Below, piece by piece: positions 9,892-17,095 of a stretch of DNA of 49,760 nucleotides. The notes under the pieces are model-generated. The model saw only the letters and a program-made list of their open reading frames with translations, had not been told where the DNA came from and made no database searches. Location of the stretch: contig JAOTVC010000003.1 of NCBI GenBank assembly GCA_029863585.1, forward strand, positions 1 through 49,760. Direction: 5' to 3'. Both the position numbers and the translations under genes were made by a program. The DNA comes from Alphaproteobacteria bacterium. Lineage in GTDB: Bacteria; Pseudomonadota; Alphaproteobacteria; SMXQ01. Numbering within the stretch: position 1 is the stretch's first letter; the number at the start of each line of letters is the position of its first letter.

Positions 9892-10371
9892 ATGAAATCT
9901 CAGCAGATCGAAGCCTTTTATCCGCTTTCAAGATCGGTGCGGTCGCTGTTCCACAAATTAGCGGCAGCGGCGGAGGCGCTCCATGAAGGAAGCGGCATTT
10001 CGACAGGAATGCGCGCTGTTCTTGAAAACGTCGTTGAGCGTGGGCCCATGACGGTGCCCGAAATGGCCCGCATGCGACCGGTTTCCCGGCAGCACATCCA
10101 GGCCCTTGTGAACGACCTCTTGGCTTTAGGCCTGGTCGGCTATCAGGACAACCCAGCCCACCGGAGATCGAAGCTCGTCAGGGCAACCGAAAAAGGGCAG
10201 GAAGCGTTTTCGGCTCTCAAGAGACGGGAATTCTCAGCCCTAAATCGTCTCGCGAGCGAAATTTCGCCTGCGGCTTTGCAGCAGGCGGACCGCGTACTTA
10301 CGGAACTGATCAGCGCATTCGATAGCGCTCAATGGCACGCCATCACCAAAGAGTTTTCCCCCAAGAGTTAA
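9892..10371 (+). CDS. MarR-family transcriptional regulator
   Basis: A 159-residue MarR-type winged-helix regulator. The DNA-binding domain covers about residues 48-110: MTVPEMARMRPVSRQHIQAL is the helix-turn-helix, and DNPAHRRSKLVRATEKG is the wing. N- and C-terminal helices would form the dimer interface. ATG 9892 is preferred; TTG at 9862 would add 10 residues but lies within the operator half-sites. A small membrane protein gene follows after 11 bases, so they form an operon, and the palindrome at 9827-9851 is the likely operator. Ligand unknown. Confidence 0.88.
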   Translation: MKSQQIEAFYPLSRSVRSLFHKLAAAAEALHEGSGISTGMRAVLENVVERGPMTVPEMARMRPVSRQHIQALVNDLLALGLVGYQDNPAHRRSKLVRATEKGQEAFSALKRREFSALNRLASEISPAALQQADRVLTELISAFDSAQWHAITKEFSPKS

Positions 10372-10382
10372 GGAGAAGCACC

Positions 10383-10649
10383 ATGGAAAACGAACGTCAA
10401 AATCCCCTGCGCCTGCAGGGCTCTCGCTTTCGGCACTATGCCCTTGAAGGCGCAAAAATCATTGGAATTACGATCGGTCTTGCGTTTCTGGTTTTGGCCT
10501 CTTGGAACATGTTTGCGCCTGACATGTTCGGCCTGGAGCCCATTCGGATGAAGCAAGCGCTTGGCCTCGTGATCTTTACCGGCGTCTTCGCCGGGCTTCT
10601 ACGGTTTGGACACCGCTCGCGGTCTAACAGGGCCTCTCAAGGGGGCTAG
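10383..10649 (+). CDS. Small two-helix membrane protein
   Basis: An 88-residue protein with a good ribosome-binding site (AAGGAG about 7 bases before ATG 10383). Two hydrophobic segments are visible at about residues 24-43 (AKIIGITIGLAFLVLASWNM) and 58-72 (ALGLVIFTGVFAGLL), with basic ends (HRSRSNRAS). It follows the MarR gene by 11 bases and is followed by an intrinsic terminator, so it is the second and last gene of that operon and probably a target of the regulator. I do not recognise a family. Confidence 0.75.
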   Translation: MENERQNPLRLQGSRFRHYALEGAKIIGITIGLAFLVLASWNMFAPDMFGLEPIRMKQALGLVIFTGVFAGLLRFGHRSRSNRASQGG

Positions 10650-10682
10650 CGCCGCTGCCTGACAGTGGATACCGAATGCAAG

Positions 10683-10722
10683 CCCCGTGTCGCAACGAGA
10701 TCGGCACGGGGTTTCGTTTTTT
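10683..10722 (+). terminator. Intrinsic terminator after the MarR operon
   Basis: CCCCGTG (10683-10689) and CACGGGG (10705-10711) form a perfect 7-bp stem, immediately followed by a T-rich tract (TTTCGTTTTTT). It lies 34 bases after the stop of the small membrane protein gene. Confidence 0.8.
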
Positions 10723-10767
10723 CGGCCATGTAGGTCAATCCGGAGCCATCCCGGTCCGTCAACCTGA

Positions 10768-10794
10768 TGACCGCTTGTGACCCGAGGCGGACAT
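10768..10794 (+). repeat. Short hairpin repeat R2 (TGACCGC...GCGGACA family)
   Basis: It matches R1 at 8794 in nearly every base outside the loop (TGACCGCTTGTGACCCGAGG, then CGGACAT), in the same orientation. R1 and R2 bracket the pcm, marR and small membrane protein genes. Confidence 0.75.
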
Positions 10795-10908
10795 CAGACA
10801 TCCTTGGCAAAGGATGCCTGCGATTCCGCGATCCATCCTATTTGCCAAGTGGCAACGTAATCATCATTCCTGTTTCTGATGCTGGTACTGGCAAGCAATT
10901 TACATGTT

Positions 10909-11787
10909 CTAGCATCGGGCAATTATGTGGGAATTGTTGCCGCCGCCGCCCTCGACGATTTCAATGTCATTGAAACCGGTAACGCGCAATTGCTCCGTGA
11001 TCTCTTCAACCCGCCATGGATGACCGCCACGTCGGAATATCTCGAGGTCTGAGAGCGATTGGCTAAGCGAGTCAGAGCGAGACGGGATTCCCCCAAAGAA
11101 GAGGAACCCGCCCGGCCTTAGCGCGCGGTTGAGGCGTGGCAGGGCGGAATCGACCACCTGTCGAGGCAGAAAGCTGCTGGGCAGCCAAATAACATCGAAA
11201 GCCTCCTTGTCATCGATGTCGCTAACGTCTTGGCACCGCAGCGTGATCCTGTCCTGCAAACCCTCAGCGGAAATGTTGGTTTCCGCGAGTTCCAGGGAGG
11301 GCTTCCAGATATCAAGACCAACGATCCGCATGTCGGGCCATAGCTTGGCAGCCTCGATTGCCAGCCATCCCACCCCAGTCCCGACATCGAGAAAGTCGCA
11401 GTCGGTTAGGGCGGCATCCAACGCCGGTCTCTGGCGCGCAAGGTTAGCGAAATTTCGAGCGACAGAGCGTGATGCACGCCCCCGCTGCTGCAGAACCGCC
11501 GGGTCCGTATATCCCCAGCCCGGCGCCCGGTTGGGCTCACTCAAGAATTCAAGTGCATCCTGAAGCGCTGAGGTTAAATGGCCAATGACAGTAGCGACGT
11601 GGCCCGGTTCCAACCCATCCAACAGGCCAGGTTCGAGGTTTTTCAGAACGGCATTCATCGCATCTCGGACCTGCGGATCACCCTCTTGTTCCGTTTGACG
11701 CAAGCGTAGTTCAGCGCCCAACGCTCCCATTAATTGCGTGACATTTACAAATTCACGTGTCTTAGCGAGCAGATCTGGATAGCCCAT
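10909..11787 (-). CDS. Class I SAM-dependent methyltransferase, substrate unknown
   Basis: A 292-residue protein with a Rossmann-fold methyltransferase domain in its C-terminal two thirds. Motif I is FLDVGTGVGWLAIEAAKLWP and the acidic strand-2 end is IVGLDIWKPSLELA. Then come LRCQDVSD, FDVIWLPSSFLP and the post-motif LNRALRPGGFLFFGG. The N-terminal ~110 residues are helical and resemble no domain I know; FLSEPNRAPGWGYTDPAVLQQRGRAS leads into the catalytic part. ATG 11787 is preferred over 11793 because GGGAGGGG lies about 9 bases upstream of it and too close to 11793. The gene is monocistronic and is less GC-rich than the conserved genes around the accessory region. Confidence 0.82.
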   Translation of the reverse strand: MGYPDLLAKTREFVNVTQLMGALGAELRLRQTEQEGDPQVRDAMNAVLKNLEPGLLDGLEPGHVATVIGHLTSALQDALEFLSEPNRAPGWGYTDPAVLQQRGRASRSVARNFANLARQRPALDAALTDCDFLDVGTGVGWLAIEAAKLWPDMRIVGLDIWKPSLELAETNISAEGLQDRITLRCQDVSDIDDKEAFDVIWLPSSFLPRQVVDSALPRLNRALRPGGFLFFGGIPSRSDSLSQSLSDLEIFRRGGHPWRVEEITEQLRVTGFNDIEIVEGGGGNNSHIIARC

Positions 11788-12388
11788 GACCATACCCCTC
11801 CCATTCGCTGTGAATATCTGTCATCCTCCTAATCAGGGAGGGGATTGAAATAATGTGGGGTGGCGCGCGCCCACCACTGGAATGGTAAAGGCTCGCAGGC
11901 CATTTAGAAATTTTCAAGCCGGTTATATCCGCCAATGGCCAACAGTGGGCATTGGGTTGGCGCGCAAGCATCCGCCAGAACCACCTTGCCTGCCCCGCAC
12001 GTTGAATTCGGAATCCACCTGTCAGCTCGCATGCGGAAATTCATCCCGCAATCGTCCGAGATTCTCTAAGCTCCAGATGCCGAGACAATGTTCAATAAGG
12101 GATTTCGAAATTGGGACGAAACCTCAGCACTGAGAGGCAGAAACTTCAAAGTGGGAAAAGCCATGTTGCGGCCGACAAGCGGACTGGCCGTGCCGGTGGT
12201 TCTGGATTGGGCGGCGGCGGGTGTGTGACGGCGGCAGATCGGCTGATGCCAAGATTTCTCCCCATCTGCGGATTTATTTACCGATTAAACTATTGACTTT
12301 ACTTCAGTTCTCCATCCAAATATTATTTGGATAGTAATACTATTGCGGAAGCCAGGTTCCCGACACTAAAAGCAAAGAGGAGATTCCC
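11788..12388. other. About 600 bp with no convincing gene
   Basis: This gap separates the divergent methyltransferase and 129-residue protein genes. I see a small hairpin (CCTCC-TAATCAG-GGAGG near 11825-11843) just upstream of the methyltransferase start, and a G/C palindrome near 11858-11872. The operator-like palindrome at 12314-12332 lies at the right end. Short ORFs here (for example 11855-12133) have no protein-like character. The base composition is mixed and more AT-rich towards 12270-12350, so parts may be degraded older sequence. Confidence 0.5.
12314..12332. promoter_or_regulatory. Perfect palindrome upstream of the 129-residue protein gene
   Basis: ATCCAAAT and ATTTGGAT are perfect inverted arms around ATT. 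The site lies 57 bases before the ATG at 12389, and a TTGACT (-35-like) occurs at 12293-12298. Position and symmetry suggest a repressor or activator site for this single gene. The cognate regulator is not evident in the window. Confidence 0.55.
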
Positions 12389-12778
12389 ATGCCGTTCGAT
12401 GAATCCCTTGAGGTGAGATCGGTTGCCAGTATCCGCGCAGCCGTTGCCGACGCTCTCCGTAAATGTGGAAACAAAGAATTCCAAACGATCGAACGAATCG
12501 AGGACTACAGTTGCAACAACGACGTTGCCAACCTTCAGACCGCAGGCACCGTTTTTGCAGCTATCGCCGATGCTCTCGAGGACACGGGCGTGTTCGGAGA
12601 CTATTCCACCGTCGGTGAAGTCATCAAGAAGCTCATCGGCCAGGACCAGCAGAACAAGACCAAATGGATCGCACACCACATCGGCTGTTCCTGTTTGGGG
12701 CTTGCGACCGGCGAGACCGTTGCCGAAAAGATCCTGACACTCGACCTGGCCGGAAGACCTCGCTACGTTCCTGGCTAA
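12389..12778 (+). CDS. Orphan 129-residue protein of unknown function
   Basis: I do not recognise this protein. It is soluble-looking, with no signal peptide or membrane helix, and helical in composition. It has five cysteines, including a C-terminal HHIGCSCLG that could bind metal or form disulfides. A good ribosome-binding site (GAGGAG) precedes ATG 12389. The gene has its own palindromic operator upstream (12314-12332) and a strong terminator downstream (12799-12840), so it is an independent transcription unit. It lies in the accessory stretch between hairpin repeats R2 and R3. A bacterial stress or regulatory role is conceivable but nothing in the sequence shows it. Confidence 0.72.
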   Translation: MPFDESLEVRSVASIRAAVADALRKCGNKEFQTIERIEDYSCNNDVANLQTAGTVFAAIADALEDTGVFGDYSTVGEVIKKLIGQDQQNKTKWIAHHIGCSCLGLATGETVAEKILTLDLAGRPRYVPG

Positions 12779-12798
12779 TCATGAGCACGCCTCTTAGG

Positions 12799-12840
12799 GC
12801 CCGCCTCTCAACACCTTGTTGGAGGGCGGGCTTAATTTTT
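12799..12840 (+). terminator. Intrinsic terminator after the 129-residue protein gene
   Basis: GCCCGCC (12799-12805) pairs perfectly with GGCGGGC (12825-12831), followed by TTAATTTTT. It starts 20 bases after the stop codon. Confidence 0.8.
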
Positions 12841-12913
12841 CTCAGTATTTGTAGGAGAGTCCTCCCTTCTCCGTCTTCACGAGCAATAAGTTGTTCGTGG
12901 TTGGTCAGGGGTC

Positions 12914-12953
12914 TTTGAGAGCACCGATGTGGCTCATCGGCTGTCATCTCAAA
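12914..12953. other. Nested inverted repeat (possible structured RNA)
   Basis: The outer arms TTTGAGA and TCTCAAA (7 bp) and the inner arms CCGATG and CATCGG (6 bp) are both perfect. They are separated by a 3/6-base internal loop and close on a 5-base loop. There is no T-tract, so it is not a standard terminator. It may be a structured RNA element or a mobile-element remnant. Confidence 0.4.
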
Positions 12954-13075
12954 CAATGAGCAGTGCAAAGTGATTGGAAATCCGGTCAATCCTTTGATGT
13001 CGCCTTTGGCTCCAATCACATAGAGGATTAATGCCGGGGCAAGCCGTCGTTGGGCGGGTTAATCCGACGGCCGGC

Positions 13076-13091
13076 CTGACCCGAAGCGGAC
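13076..13091 (+). repeat. Partial hairpin repeat R3
   Basis: TGACCCGAAGCGGAC matches the right half of R1 and R2 (TGACCCGAGGCGGAC) with one difference. The left arm is degenerate. It sits between the 129-residue protein cassette and the orphan solute-binding protein gene. Confidence 0.45.
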
Positions 13092-13124
13092 TAAACCTCA
13101 CGCGCTGGCCTCTCGCGTGCCACG

Positions 13125-14237
13125 CTAGCGCGTCAGGGCCTTGACGAAGTCTCGCGCCTCGCGCTGTTGGACGTGGAATTCTTCGGTCTGACCGCTTTCG
13201 TATTCGTCGAGCTTGTCGAAATCGATCTTGTGGGCCGGATCAGCCATCGGCACTCCCTGCATCCGGCTGTTAAGTCCGACCAAGGGCATGATCATCTCCT
13301 GGGTCTTCCTCGAGAGTAGCCAGTTGACGAAGACGATGGTGGCGTTGGGGTGGGGTCGAGGGTTCAGGACCTGGATGCCGCAGACTCCCGGGCTCCATCG
13401 CTTCAGGCCGGTGACCTCCCCGATGTTGAGCGTGACGCCGCGCTGTCGATATAGGCGAATGAAGGAGCCCGGAATGCCAATCGAGACCGGATACCTGCCA
13501 CTGACGAACCAGTCCATCAACTGGCGCTCGTTTCTGGTAATGACCGGTTTCTGCTCCTCGATCAGAGCGCGGATGAATGGCTTGCCGTAACGCGTGTCCT
13601 TCAACAGCATCGCCATGGTGATCGAGGCCGACCCTTCAGAAGGCTCCGCCATGGAGATCTTACCCTTCCATTTGGGGTCCAGCATCTCCTTGAGTTCGAA
13701 TTCTTCCTGCTTGATGAAGTCCCTGTTGAAGTAAGCGAAGGTGCTTTCGTAGATGCAAAAGGTCGGGAAGAACTTTTTGCCCCTATCAAGGAACATGTGC
13801 TGAAAGCCGCCATGCCAATTCTTTTCGTCGGTGACCTCGGGCAGCATCAACATTGGTCTCACCTCGGCAATGCCCCCTTGAGAGGAAAGCTGCCAGGCCG
13901 CTGCGGTGGCGCCGCCCACGCGAACGTCCCAGAGGTGCTTGCTGACCTCGCGCTCCTTCAGCACCTTGGGCCAGAAATCGCGACCGGCGAACGGCGTCAC
14001 GGATATCTTGACGTCAGGATAATCCTTTTGGAACCGGGCCAAGACATCACGCCAGGTCCGACCCGTGGGGCCCGCGACCACCAGCCTGCCCTCGTTTCTG
14101 GCAGCGGACACGATCCCGTCCCACTTGGCCTTTCCGGCCCAGTCGGCCGCGGTCGCCGCCAGGGCGCCTGCGCAGAGGATGAACGCACCGAGCCCAGCGG
14201 TCGGAAGGAAACGGCTCGGAGATCGGTGGGATGTCAT
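13125..14237 (-). CDS. Orphan ABC-type extracellular solute-binding protein (family 1-like)
   Basis: A 370-residue periplasmic binding protein resembling iron(III)/polyamine-type solute-binding proteins. It has a cleavable signal peptide (basic MTSHRSPSR, hydrophobic AFILCAGALA, cleavage near AAD). The mature protein then opens with KWDGIVSAARNEGRLVVAG, typical of the family. Later segments such as FQKDYPDVKISVTPFAG, WKGKISMAEPSEGSAS and NATIVFVNWLLSRKTQE fit. The ATG at 14237 has GAGG about 6 bases upstream. No permease or ATPase gene is adjacent, so it either serves a transporter encoded elsewhere or is a sensor component. Ligand unknown. Confidence 0.85.
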   Translation of the reverse strand: MTSHRSPSRFLPTAGLGAFILCAGALAATAADWAGKAKWDGIVSAARNEGRLVVAGPTGRTWRDVLARFQKDYPDVKISVTPFAGRDFWPKVLKEREVSKHLWDVRVGGATAAAWQLSSQGGIAEVRPMLMLPEVTDEKNWHGGFQHMFLDRGKKFFPTFCIYESTFAYFNRDFIKQEEFELKEMLDPKWKGKISMAEPSEGSASITMAMLLKDTRYGKPFIRALIEEQKPVITRNERQLMDWFVSGRYPVSIGIPGSFIRLYRQRGVTLNIGEVTGLKRWSPGVCGIQVLNPRPHPNATIVFVNWLLSRKTQEMIMPLVGLNSRMQGVPMADPAHKIDFDKLDEYESGQTEEFHVQQREARDFVKALTR

Positions 14238-14417
14238 GATCAGCCTCGTCTACTAGAAAAGCGGCGATACGCCGGGCAGCCATTGCGGATGTCTCGGCGA
14301 TGCCGGCCCTCAATCCACCCCATATCGAGTCAGGAAAAGGATGGCAATTCTATAGGCGCCCCACATAGGCAAATGGGCATCGCCCCAAGCCGTCAAGCGA
14401 CGCCTTCGGAAGCCGCC

Positions 14418-14450
14418 AAATGTCCGTTTCTTGGCCAGTCGCGGACATTA
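14418..14450. repeat. Inverted repeat R4, related to the GCGGACA family
   Basis: Perfect arms AATGTCCG and CGGACATT flank a short loop containing TTGGCCAG. Read on the minus strand it resembles R1 and R2 (TGTCCGC...TGGCC...CGGACAT). It is the last member before the genes become uniformly GC-rich. Confidence 0.5.
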
Positions 14451-14508
14451 GGTCAACGGTAGAACCATACCTCCGCCCCTGTTTGCCCGGGGGGCGACGG
14501 TCTCATGG

Positions 14509-14556
14509 ATGCCCCGGAGTCAAGCCCACGCGTACCTTCCCACGACCCCGGGGCAT
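14509..14556. other. Perfect 9-bp inverted repeat with 30-base loop
   Basis: ATGCCCCGG (14509-14517) and CCGGGGCAT (14548-14556) are exact reverse complements. It lies 60 bases beyond the 3' end of the leftward universal stress protein gene, where it could slow transcription or protect the mRNA end, but no T-tract follows on either strand. Confidence 0.4.
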
Positions 14557-14615
14557 GACCGAATTCTCGTCGCCATGACCCGCCGAATTCGGCCGGGGTT
14601 GATTCGCAGACCGGA

Positions 14616-15452
14616 TCAGCGCGACATGTAGACCGGCACCGTCATCTTTTCCAGGATGCGCCGTGTGGTGCCGCCGAAGACCAGCTCACGCAAACGGAAG
14701 CTACCGTAGGAGCCGATCACCATCATGTCGGCGTTGAAATCGCCGCACTGCTTGATCAGTTCGTCGCCGACCGTGCCGCGGTCGGCGGTCACCTCCACCA
14801 CCTCGCCCCTGACGCCGTGGCGCGCGAGGTGGGTGGCGATATTGGCACCCGGCATCTCGCCATGGGCCATGATGCCCCGTTCGGCGTTGATGACCATGAT
14901 TCGGACCTCGTCCGCCGCCTGGAGCAGCGGCAGCGCGTCGTTGGCGGCCCGGGCCGCCGCGCGGCTTGCGTTCCAGGCCAGCAGGATTCGCTTGCCGACG
15001 GTGTCGGGCGCGCCGGAATAGGGAACGGCGATGGCCGGGCGGCCCGCATCCAGCACCACGTGATCGGGCAGTTCCGGGGCGGCGCCCGCATCCAGGCGCC
15101 CCGGCATGCGCTGGCCCACCACGGTAAGATCGGCATAGCGCGCGTTGACGACCAGCATTTCCGGCACCGCGCCTTCGACCTGGCGCCATTCGGCGGCGAT
15201 GCCGGCGCGCCCAATCTTTTCGTCGAACTGCCGCTTGGCTTCTTCCGCCGATTCCCGCATGAACTTGTCATGGGCCTCGATCAGTTCGGGGCCCAGGTCC
15301 GCCTCGGTGTATTGGTGAATGGGCGCCACCGCCACCACGTAGACCGCGGCGAGATGGGCGTCGTTGGCCTGGGCCAAGCGGATCGCGTAATCCAGGCGGT
15401 CCGGGGTCGCCGGCGACGAGTCGATGTGAACCAGAATATCTTTCAAAGCCAT
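14616..15452 (-). CDS. Universal stress protein with two Usp domains
   Basis: A 278-residue tandem UspA protein. Domain 1 begins at residue 1 (ALKDILVHIDSSPATPDRLD) and domain 2 near residue 150 (GKRILLAWNASRAAARA). The C-terminal nucleotide-loop region VIGSYGSFRLRELVFGGTTR resembles the G-x2-G-x9-G-S/T ATP motif but has Gly where Ser/Thr is usual. The family acts in the cytoplasm in stress tolerance and can bind ATP. GAGGG precedes the ATG at 15452. It is divergent from manC and probably monocistronic. Confidence 0.92.
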   Translation of the reverse strand: MALKDILVHIDSSPATPDRLDYAIRLAQANDAHLAAVYVVAVAPIHQYTEADLGPELIEAHDKFMRESAEEAKRQFDEKIGRAGIAAEWRQVEGAVPEMLVVNARYADLTVVGQRMPGRLDAGAAPELPDHVVLDAGRPAIAVPYSGAPDTVGKRILLAWNASRAAARAANDALPLLQAADEVRIMVINAERGIMAHGEMPGANIATHLARHGVRGEVVEVTADRGTVGDELIKQCGDFNADMMVIGSYGSFRLRELVFGGTTRRILEKMTVPVYMSR

Positions 15453-15661
15453 GACGCCTGCCCTCTTATTTATCCTTTTTTATCCATTCTCCGCCCATCT
15501 TGGCGTTTTTCCCGGGTTCTTGTCCGTCTGCCGCATAAGGATCTCATTTTGCCGGGAAGCATAAGCACAAGCGCGGGGCCAACGCCAGCACCACTTGACC
15601 CCCGCCCTTGTGAGGCACGGCGATTTCCTCTAACAAGGCGCAAGTCGAGAAAAGGTAGAAA

Positions 15662-17095
15662 ATGTCCACATCCAGCACCGTTCCTGCAGTTTGGCCCGTG
15701 ATCATGGCCGGGGGAACGGGAACCCGCCTCTGGCCGGCCTCCCGCGAACTGTTTCCCAAGCAGTTCATGGCGCTGGCGGGCGAGTCCACGATGCTGGCGG
15801 AAACCGCGGCCCGGCTATCGGGCCCCCTGTTCGCAGACCCCGTGGTGCTGTGCAACGACGAGCACCGGTTCATCGCCGCCGAGCAGTTGCGCGCCGCGGG
15901 GATCAGTGCCGACGCCATCATCCTGGAACCCGTCGGCCGCAACACCGCCCCGGCGGCGGCCGTCGCGGCCTTCCACCTGGTCGGGCGGGACCCGGAGGCG
16001 GTGATGCTGCTGGCGCCCGCCGATCATGTGATCGCCGACGCGGACGGTTTCCGCACCGGCATCGAAACCGCCCTGCCCGCGGCCCGCAACGGCAGTCTCC
16101 TGACCTTCGGCATCACCCCCAGCCGGCCCGAGACCGGCTACGGCTATATCGAGCGCGGCGGCCCGGCAGACACCCCCGGCGTGTTCGGCCTCACCCGGTT
16201 CACGGAAAAGCCCGATGCCGCGACGGCGAAGACCTATATCGCCTCCGGCGCCCATCTCTGGAACTCCGGCATCTTCCTGATGCGCGCGGCCACCTATCTC
16301 GCGGAACTGGAGCGCCTGCATCCGGATATCCTGGCCGCGGCGCGCGAAGCTCTCGCCGGCGCGGACAACGACCTCGATTTCCTGCGCCTCGACGGCGAGG
16401 CGTTCGGCAGATCGCCCAACATCTCCATCGACTACGCGGTGATGGAGCCGACCGACAAGGGCGCCGTAGTTCCGCTCGACGTGGGGTGGTCCGACGTGGG
16501 GTCCTGGGATGCGCTGTGGGAGATCACGGACAAGGACAACGCAGGCAACGTCATCCGCGGCGATGTCCTGGCCGAGGGCGTGCGTGATTCCTACCTGCGT
16601 TCCGATGCCGGGCTGCTGGCCGTGGTGGGCCTCGACGACGTCGTCGTGGTGGCCACCGACAATGCCGTCCTGGTGGCCGGCAAGAAAGCCTCTCAGGATG
16701 TCCGCAAGATCGTGGACCGGCTGCGCAAGGACGGCCGGCCGGAAACCGTGACCCACACCACGACCTACCGCCCGTGGGGCAGTTTCCAGAACGTCGATGT
16801 CGGCGAGCGCTATCAGGTCAAGCGAATCACCGTGAAGCCGGGCGGCCGCCTCAGCCTGCAGAAACACGCCCGGCGGGCGGAGCACTGGGTGGTGGTCTCG
16901 GGCACCGCCACGGTGACCCGCGGCGAAGACATCATGGAGCTCAAGGCCAACCAATCGACCTACATCCCGATCGGCATGGCCCACCGGCTGGAAAACAAGG
17001 GCGCGGAAACGCTGCACCTGGTGGAAGTGCAGTCGGGCGACTATCTGGGCGAGGACGACATCGTGCGCCTGGAAGACATCTATGGCCGGTCCTGA
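15662..17095 (+). CDS. manC: Mannose-1-phosphate guanylyltransferase / mannose-6-phosphate isomerase
   Basis: A bifunctional enzyme making GDP-mannose for capsule, exopolysaccharide or LPS, 477 residues, the usual length for the type II bifunctional form. The N-terminal nucleotidyltransferase shows MAGGTGTRLWPASRELFPKQ near residue 15, then LAPADHVI, FTEKPD and HLWNSGIF. The C-terminal cupin isomerase domain shows YRPWGSFQNVDVGERYQVKR and then KPGGRLSLQKHARRAEHW. AAAAGG lies before the ATG. The aminotransferase gene starts inside its 3' end (14-base overlap). Confidence 0.95.
   Translation: MSTSSTVPAVWPVIMAGGTGTRLWPASRELFPKQFMALAGESTMLAETAARLSGPLFADPVVLCNDEHRFIAAEQLRAAGISADAIILEPVGRNTAPAAAVAAFHLVGRDPEAVMLLAPADHVIADADGFRTGIETALPAARNGSLLTFGITPSRPETGYGYIERGGPADTPGVFGLTRFTEKPDAATAKTYIASGAHLWNSGIFLMRAATYLAELERLHPDILAAAREALAGADNDLDFLRLDGEAFGRSPNISIDYAVMEPTDKGAVVPLDVGWSDVGSWDALWEITDKDNAGNVIRGDVLAEGVRDSYLRSDAGLLAVVGLDDVVVVATDNAVLVAGKKASQDVRKIVDRLRKDGRPETVTHTTTYRPWGSFQNVDVGERYQVKRITVKPGGRLSLQKHARRAEHWVVVSGTATVTRGEDIMELKANQSTYIPIGMAHRLENKGAETLHLVEVQSGDYLGEDDIVRLEDIYGRS

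Larger units (their letters stand above)
12841..13124. other. Intergenic stretch with a nested hairpin and repeat remnant R3
   Basis: No credible gene is visible between the terminator at 12840 and the 3' end of the leftward solute-binding protein gene. The stretch contains a two-tier inverted repeat at 12914-12953 and a half copy of the GCGGACA repeat at about 13076-13091 (TGACCCGAAGCGGAC). Confidence 0.5.
14238..14615. other. About 380 bp without a gene, containing two inverted repeats
   Basis: No protein-like ORF is present. The stretch holds R4, an AATGTCCG...CGGACATT inverted repeat (14418-14450), and a perfect 9-bp inverted repeat with a 30-base loop (14509-14556). It marks the right edge of the accessory region before the conserved stress-protein gene. 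Confidence 0.55.

Noticed and set aside
11855..12133. A 92-codon ORF in the gap upstream of the 129-residue protein
   Set aside because: No ribosome-binding site, odd composition and no conserved pattern; probably a chance frame.
12633..13019. A 128-codon minus-strand frame crossing the terminator
   Set aside because: It overlaps the 3' half of the 129-residue protein gene and the terminator hairpin and shows no domain.
8790..14450. Prophage or integrative element
   Set aside because: No integrase, recombinase, tRNA end, capsid or plasmid gene was seen; only short repeats support mobility.
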